In this document: piece after piece, positions 13,030 to 16,713 of the stretch | Layout of the letters: every line of letters starts with the position of its first letter | Position numbering within the stretch: position 1 is the first letter of the stretch | NCBI GenBank assembly: GCA_014377495.1 | Contig: JACMPN010000445.1 | Span: 1 to 16,713 of the forward strand | Reading direction: 5' to 3' | Origin: Candidatus Sericytochromatia bacterium | GTDB taxonomy: Bacteria > Cyanobacteriota > Sericytochromatia > JACMPN01 | Length of the DNA: 16,713 nucleotides | Translations under genes and position numbers: made by a program | The notes under the pieces: generated by a model | The model's input: only the letters and a program-made list of their open reading frames with translations | Databases searched by the model: none | What the model was told of the DNA's origin: nothing

Positions 13030-16000
13030 ATGCGCTTGTTCTGGTTGGGGCCCGAGGACACGACGGCGCTCGGCGGCCTGCATCGGGCCGGATTTGCGGC
13101 TTTGGCCGCACACGCCGACGTCGTGTTGACCGCCGACTCTCCGGACCTGATCGTCGTCACCGATCCGGGGATGCCCTTGCCCACTGTCGACGTGCCGATC
13201 ATCCACTACCCCATGGATACGGTCGTGCCAGATGATGATCGGCCGATCATCGCTTGTAGCCGCTGGCATCAACGCCAGGTTGGCAGTGGCACGAAGCGGG
13301 TGCCGTTGGGGGCATACCTGCATGAGCCCCGGGCCGAGCCAGGGCCCGAGGCCGCGATCCTCGTGATCGTCCCGCCGGGCGTGGCTGTCCCAAGCGAGAT
13401 CCCCGAGCGACTGGGCGGCCGTTGGCAATTTGCTTGCCAGGACGACCGGGTCGCCACGGATTGTCTGACGATTCCACGGGACATCGCTGCGCGGGGCTGC
13501 TTTTGGCGGGAAGCGGCGGCTGCTGTATTGCTGCCGGGCTGTGTGGGTAGCAATTCCCTGGCCATCGAAATGCGGTCGGCGGGTGTCCCCGTCCTGGTGC
13601 CACGCGATGATCCGGCCGATGATCTGCTGATGGTTTCCGGCATCGGTGCCTATGGCGTCCGTGATGGTGTACCGGACATTACGGCGCTGGGGATGCGCCT
13701 GGGTCGTTTGGCCGAGCAGGGATATGTAACGAGGCAGGCTGAGCTGGATGGTTGGTCCTGGACTCGTTGGGCCGATCAACTCGTGATGGCGCTGCAACCC
13801 TTTGTCGGGGAAACAGCGACGGAGCCAATCGCTGAGGGTGTTCCGTTCGAGGTGCCGACACAGGCACCGGTTGCAGGCTCGGTCGCCAAGCTTTTGGACG
13901 CCGCACTTTCGCCAATTGATCGGTCGGCCAAAACATCCGAGACTTCAGTTTTGGGACAGCCAAGGCTGAGTGTCTGCCTGATCGTCAAGGATGAGGCTGG
14001 CTCATTGCCACAATGCTTGGCGAGTTTGCAGGGTCTGGCGGATGAAATCATCGTTGTCGATACCGGTTCGAGCGATGGTACGGCTGAACTGGCGGTCGGT
14101 CTCGGGGCCCGGGTTTTCCGGTTTCCCTGGTGCGACGATTTTGCCGCTGCCCGTAACGAGGCTCTGCGACACGCCTCCGGGACTTGGGTTTTGACTCTCG
14201 ACGCCGACGAGGAAGTGGCGGCGGGTCACGATCAGGTGCGGAACATCGTTGCCGGTGAGCCTGTGGGTCCGACGGTAGTGTTGGTCACCATTCGCAGCCG
14301 CGTGGGAGATGGTCCGGCAGCCGTCATGACTCAGGTGTCGGCGCGCCTGCATGCCCGTCATCCGGATTTGCGCTGGTCGGGTCATGTCCATGAACAACTC
14401 GTCCATCGCACGGAAGGCCTGATCGGGCGATTGGAACTCGATGAGCCGGCGATCGTGTTTGACCATTCCGGCTTCCGCCCGACGGTGATGGCGGCGCGAC
14501 ACAAAACCGTGCGCAATCTGCGCCTGATCCGGGCGGCATTGGCCGACCGGCCGGGCGATGGGTGGCGCCATGCCCAATTGGCGGCTCACTATCGTTTGTC
14601 GGGCCAACATACCGGTGCTGCGAGGCACAATCGCCTGGTGCTCCACGCGGTGCGACGCGGCAAAGCCGAGTGCGATGTGGAAACCCTCATTCAGATGGTG
14701 GGCACAGAACGCACGCTTGGCCGTACGGCAGCGGCTCGGGTGCTCGTCGACTGGTTAGCCGAACCGGCAGCCGCACAGCCGGAGTATTGGTTGGAGCGGG
14801 GCCTCGTGGGCGCCGCGGGGGGCGACGACGCAGCGGCGGTGCTTGCGTGGCAACAGGGCCTGGCCCTGGTGCAGGCGGGTCTGGCCGACGGTGTCCTGTA
14901 TCCGACGGTTGGTTGGCGACTGGCTTTGGCTCTGGCCGATGTCGCAGTCACACAGGGCCAGATCGAAGAGTCCACGGATTGGCTCTGCCAAGTCGTGACG
15001 TGGGAGGAGTTCCCAGCCCACCTGCCCGCCTGGTTCGCCTGGTTGCAGTCGCTTCAGCGTCATGACCTTGCCATCCGTTTGTTGGATGCCGCCGATGAGG
15101 CGGGTCATGCCGGTCCCGCCTCGCCCTGGTTGAAATTGGCGCGGTTGGGTGGTGATTTGGGGACGGCGGGCATCGATCCCGCACCGCCGTATGGGGTCAC
15201 TCGTCCCGTCCCGGTGCCGCGGGTCCTGGCAGTCGTGCTGGCCTTTGGCTCAGCGGAGGACCTGCAGGCGACGGTGGAGTCGCTCGACCCCTGGATGGAC
15301 GACGTGCTGGCCATTGGTCCCGTCGCGGCAGACATGTCCGTATCGCTGGCTGCCTTCGCCGCTGCGGGCGTGTCGCTGCCCATCGGTGAAAGCGTTTGGT
15401 CCGTCGTGACCGCTGCCTTTGACCGCACTCAGGCTGATTGGGTGTTGCTCTTGGAGGCTGGTGAAACGATCGCCGCTGCCGATGCGGCCGCGCTGCGCGA
15501 CCGCATCGTCGCCTGTGATACCGATTTTCAGCACCTGTCTGTCACGTTGGCGACTGAGACGTCGGGTGCCGGCATGTTTGGCGAGGGTCCTCGTCTATTG
15601 TCCCTGGCCGCCTATCAGCGGGTGTTTGCCGAAACGGAGAGACCAGACGCAGAGAGCGCTGTCGACGATGGTGGGGCTGATCGCATTGGAACGGCTTGGT
15701 CCCAATGGCGAGACTGCCCGTTGTCCGTCGCCGAGGCAGCCCGCCTCGATGCCCGCCTTGCCGGGTTTGACCGTCAATGGCAGGCCGACATGGGGGCGAC
15801 GTTGGTCAATCGCTGCTCGCCAGGCCTGTCTACTTCGGTCAACTCAGCCGAGTTGGCACGTCGGTTTCTCTACCTATGGGGCTTCCGTGCCGGACTTGAG
15901 ATCCCGGGCTTCCTCGGGTCGGAATCCGAGTGGTTCCCTGCAATGGGTCTGGTGGCCGGCATCGCACCACCCTCAGCGTTACGCCTGCGCGATGCCGGCA

Positions 16001-16413
16001 ACCCAGTGCCGTTGGCGCCACCTGCACCGGCCTATCTGCTTGTCCTGCCTGCATGGTCTGAATTGAATCGATGGGTAACGATGGTCGTCAGGCCGATGAC
16101 AGTGCGGCCTGACCGTCTCCGGTTGCGTGTGCTCAGCGGCGAGATGGACGGTAAAACGGCTCTGCATCAGATTGCAACAGCAGTGGCGGCGCAAGGCGAC
16201 TGGCCCTCGGTGCCGGATATCGAAGTATGGTCGGCGAACCAGACACTCGCAGACCGTAGCGCCCTATTATATGGGGCTACCGGTCTGATCTATGACGGCG
16301 CCTCGGCGGACTCGTCCTGGCTGACTGCCGCCCATGGCGCGGGTGTCAGCTGTTTGTCTGCCAGCGCAATCGTTGCGGAAGTCAACTGGGCGATGTTACG
16401 CTCCGATGGCTAG
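13030..16413 (+). CDS. Large multidomain glycosyltransferase (GT2 plus TPR-like repeats) beside the flagellar locus
   Basis: This 1127-residue soluble protein has no signal peptide. Residues 1-255 look like a reduced GT-B fold (LLPGCVGSNSLAIEMRSAGVPVLVP, about 168-190, is like the C-terminal donor half; here given for position only in part). Residues 312-480 are a clear GT2 domain: LSVCLIVKDEAGSLPQCLAS, VVDTGSSDGT (342-351), LTLDADEE (388-395, the DxD motif) and FDHSGF (477-482). Residues about 510-710 are helical and TPR-like. Residues 730-860 resemble a second GT2 fold whose DxD position reads LLLEAGE. Residues 1010-1110 again resemble a GT-B C-half (YGATGLIYDG; AHGAGVSCL). A role in glycosylating flagellar proteins is inferred from location. 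ATG 13030 has AGGAAG 3-5 bases upstream and is preferred over ATG 13012, which has no binding site. Confidence 0.82.
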   Translation: MRLFWLGPEDTTALGGLHRAGFAALAAHADVVLTADSPDLIVVTDPGMPLPTVDVPIIHYPMDTVVPDDDRPIIACSRWHQRQVGSGTKRVPLGAYLHEPRAEPGPEAAILVIVPPGVAVPSEIPERLGGRWQFACQDDRVATDCLTIPRDIAARGCFWREAAAAVLLPGCVGSNSLAIEMRSAGVPVLVPRDDPADDLLMVSGIGAYGVRDGVPDITALGMRLGRLAEQGYVTRQAELDGWSWTRWADQLVMALQPFVGETATEPIAEGVPFEVPTQAPVAGSVAKLLDAALSPIDRSAKTSETSVLGQPRLSVCLIVKDEAGSLPQCLASLQGLADEIIVVDTGSSDGTAELAVGLGARVFRFPWCDDFAAARNEALRHASGTWVLTLDADEEVAAGHDQVRNIVAGEPVGPTVVLVTIRSRVGDGPAAVMTQVSARLHARHPDLRWSGHVHEQLVHRTEGLIGRLELDEPAIVFDHSGFRPTVMAARHKTVRNLRLIRAALADRPGDGWRHAQLAAHYRLSGQHTGAARHNRLVLHAVRRGKAECDVETLIQMVGTERTLGRTAAARVLVDWLAEPAAAQPEYWLERGLVGAAGGDDAAAVLAWQQGLALVQAGLADGVLYPTVGWRLALALADVAVTQGQIEESTDWLCQVVTWEEFPAHLPAWFAWLQSLQRHDLAIRLLDAADEAGHAGPASPWLKLARLGGDLGTAGIDPAPPYGVTRPVPVPRVLAVVLAFGSAEDLQATVESLDPWMDDVLAIGPVAADMSVSLAAFAAAGVSLPIGESVWSVVTAAFDRTQADWVLLLEAGETIAAADAAALRDRIVACDTDFQHLSVTLATETSGAGMFGEGPRLLSLAAYQRVFAETERPDAESAVDDGGADRIGTAWSQWRDCPLSVAEAARLDARLAGFDRQWQADMGATLVNRCSPGLSTSVNSAELARRFLYLWGFRAGLEIPGFLGSESEWFPAMGLVAGIAPPSALRLRDAGNPVPLAPPAPAYLLVLPAWSELNRWVTMVVRPMTVRPDRLRLRVLSGEMDGKTALHQIATAVAAQGDWPSVPDIEVWSANQTLADRSALLYGATGLIYDGASADSSWLTAAHGAGVSCLSASAIVAEVNWAMLRSDG

Positions 16414-16605
16414 TTTTTGTGCCGCATTGTCCCGTGGACGATGACATAAATTCCCTTTTATTGCGGCGATCCGAATGGTGTTGCCAAATTGCCGGCGATG
16501 TAACTCAGCTGAGCCGCAAGTTTGCGCTCAAGGGACATTCCGACTGCGGTATGGGCATGGTGGCGGGGGTTGTGACGGGTGTCACCAATCCGGTTCTGCC
16601 GTTAT

Positions 16606-16627
16606 CCCGAGCCTGCCGGGGTTCGGG
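16606..16627 (+). other. 8-bp hairpin downstream of the glycosyltransferase gene
   Basis: CCCGAGCC and GGTTCGGG pair around a 6-base loop (TGCCGG). TGAAAATG follows instead of a U-run, so termination is uncertain. It is nearly 200 bases after the stop codon, far for a terminator of that gene, and could be in a leader of the next gene. Confidence 0.35.
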
Positions 16628-16668
16628 TGAAAATGTTCAATCACCCTCAGGGGGCACATTTCGGCCGC

Positions 16669-16698
16669 TTGATTAAAAGCGTGTTGTTTTAGTTTAAG
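16669..16698 (+). promoter_or_regulatory. Promoter candidate for a gene beyond the right edge
   Basis: TTGATT (16669-16674) and TTTAAG (16693-16698), each 4 of 6 to consensus, are 18 bases apart in an AT-rich stretch at the window end. No sigma-28 motif (GCCGATAA) is present here. Confidence 0.22.
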
Positions 16699-16713
16699 TA
16701 GTGAGGCTGACGA

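Larger units (their letters stand above)
16414..16713. other. 300-base region without a convincing gene; structured, promoter-like end
   Basis: No supported reading frame is seen. The region has a hairpin GTGAC-GGGT-GTCAC (16572-16585) and a stronger one, CCCGAGCC (16606-16613) with GGTTCGGG (16620-16627), 8 bp with one G-U. The final 45 bases become AT-rich. It probably holds the end of the glycosyltransferase transcript and the promoter of a downstream gene. Confidence 0.45.

Noticed and set aside
16419..16676. 85-residue plus-strand frame after the glycosyltransferase gene
   Set aside because: It has a GTG start without a ribosome binding site, no recognisable sequence, and crosses both hairpins; noncoding sequence is more likely.
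1..16713. CRISPR arrays, tRNA or rRNA genes, insertion sequences
   Set aside because: No regularly spaced long repeats, tRNA cloverleaf signatures, transposase-like frames or terminal inverted repeats were seen.

Overview
The window is a chromosomal flagellar locus from a GC-rich bacterium. P-ring (FlgI), L-ring (FlgH) and P-ring chaperone (FlgA) genes are present, so the flagellum crosses an outer membrane and the cell is diderm. I cannot fix the phylum. The gene order (flhB-like, flgF, flgG, flgA, flgH, flgI, flgJ, sigma-28, flgB, flgC, fliE, fliF, flhA), a FlgH without a lipoprotein cysteine, and an unusual FliF and sigma factor argue against a typical gammaproteobacterium.

Layout. Bases 1-167 (minus strand) hold the 5' end of an unrecognised gene. 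Bases 168-485 are a divergent regulatory region with two clear inverted repeats. From 486 to 7430 eleven genes read rightward with small gaps or overlaps, probably as one operon: a stand-alone FlhB C-terminal-domain protein, distal rod proteins FlgF and FlgG, FlgA/FlgH/FlgI for the P and L rings, a rod-cap-type FlgJ without muramidase domain, a FliA/WhiG-type sigma factor, proximal rod proteins FlgB and FlgC, and the MS-ring/rod adaptor FliE. After short gaps come fliF (7525-9435) and flhA (9643-11730). A divergent hook/rod-family paralogue follows (11896-12816), then a very long multidomain glycosyltransferase-like protein (13030-16413), and 300 bases without a convincing gene.

How it works together. 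FliF, FliE, FlgB, FlgC, FlgF and FlgG form the MS ring and rod; FlgJ assists rod assembly; FlgA, FlgI and FlgH make the bushings; FlhA is the export gate; the FlhB-like protein may act at the export switch; the sigma factor would turn on late genes. The glycosyltransferase beside the hook-like gene is a candidate for modifying flagellar filament or hook protein.

Most interesting points: (1) FliF carries, after its second membrane helix, a long linker and a segment that reads like the FliG middle domain, while no separate fliG follows; (2) the sigma factor has regions 2 and 4, but region 3 is replaced by a Pro/Glu/Ala/Gly-rich linker; (3) the 1127-residue glycosyltransferase appears to have a mirror-image domain order with one intact and one degenerate GT2 module; (4) the hook-like paralogue has lost the near-universal N-terminal rod/hook signature; (5) FlgH lacks any cysteine. 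All are read from the sequence by eye; no database search or structure prediction was run.
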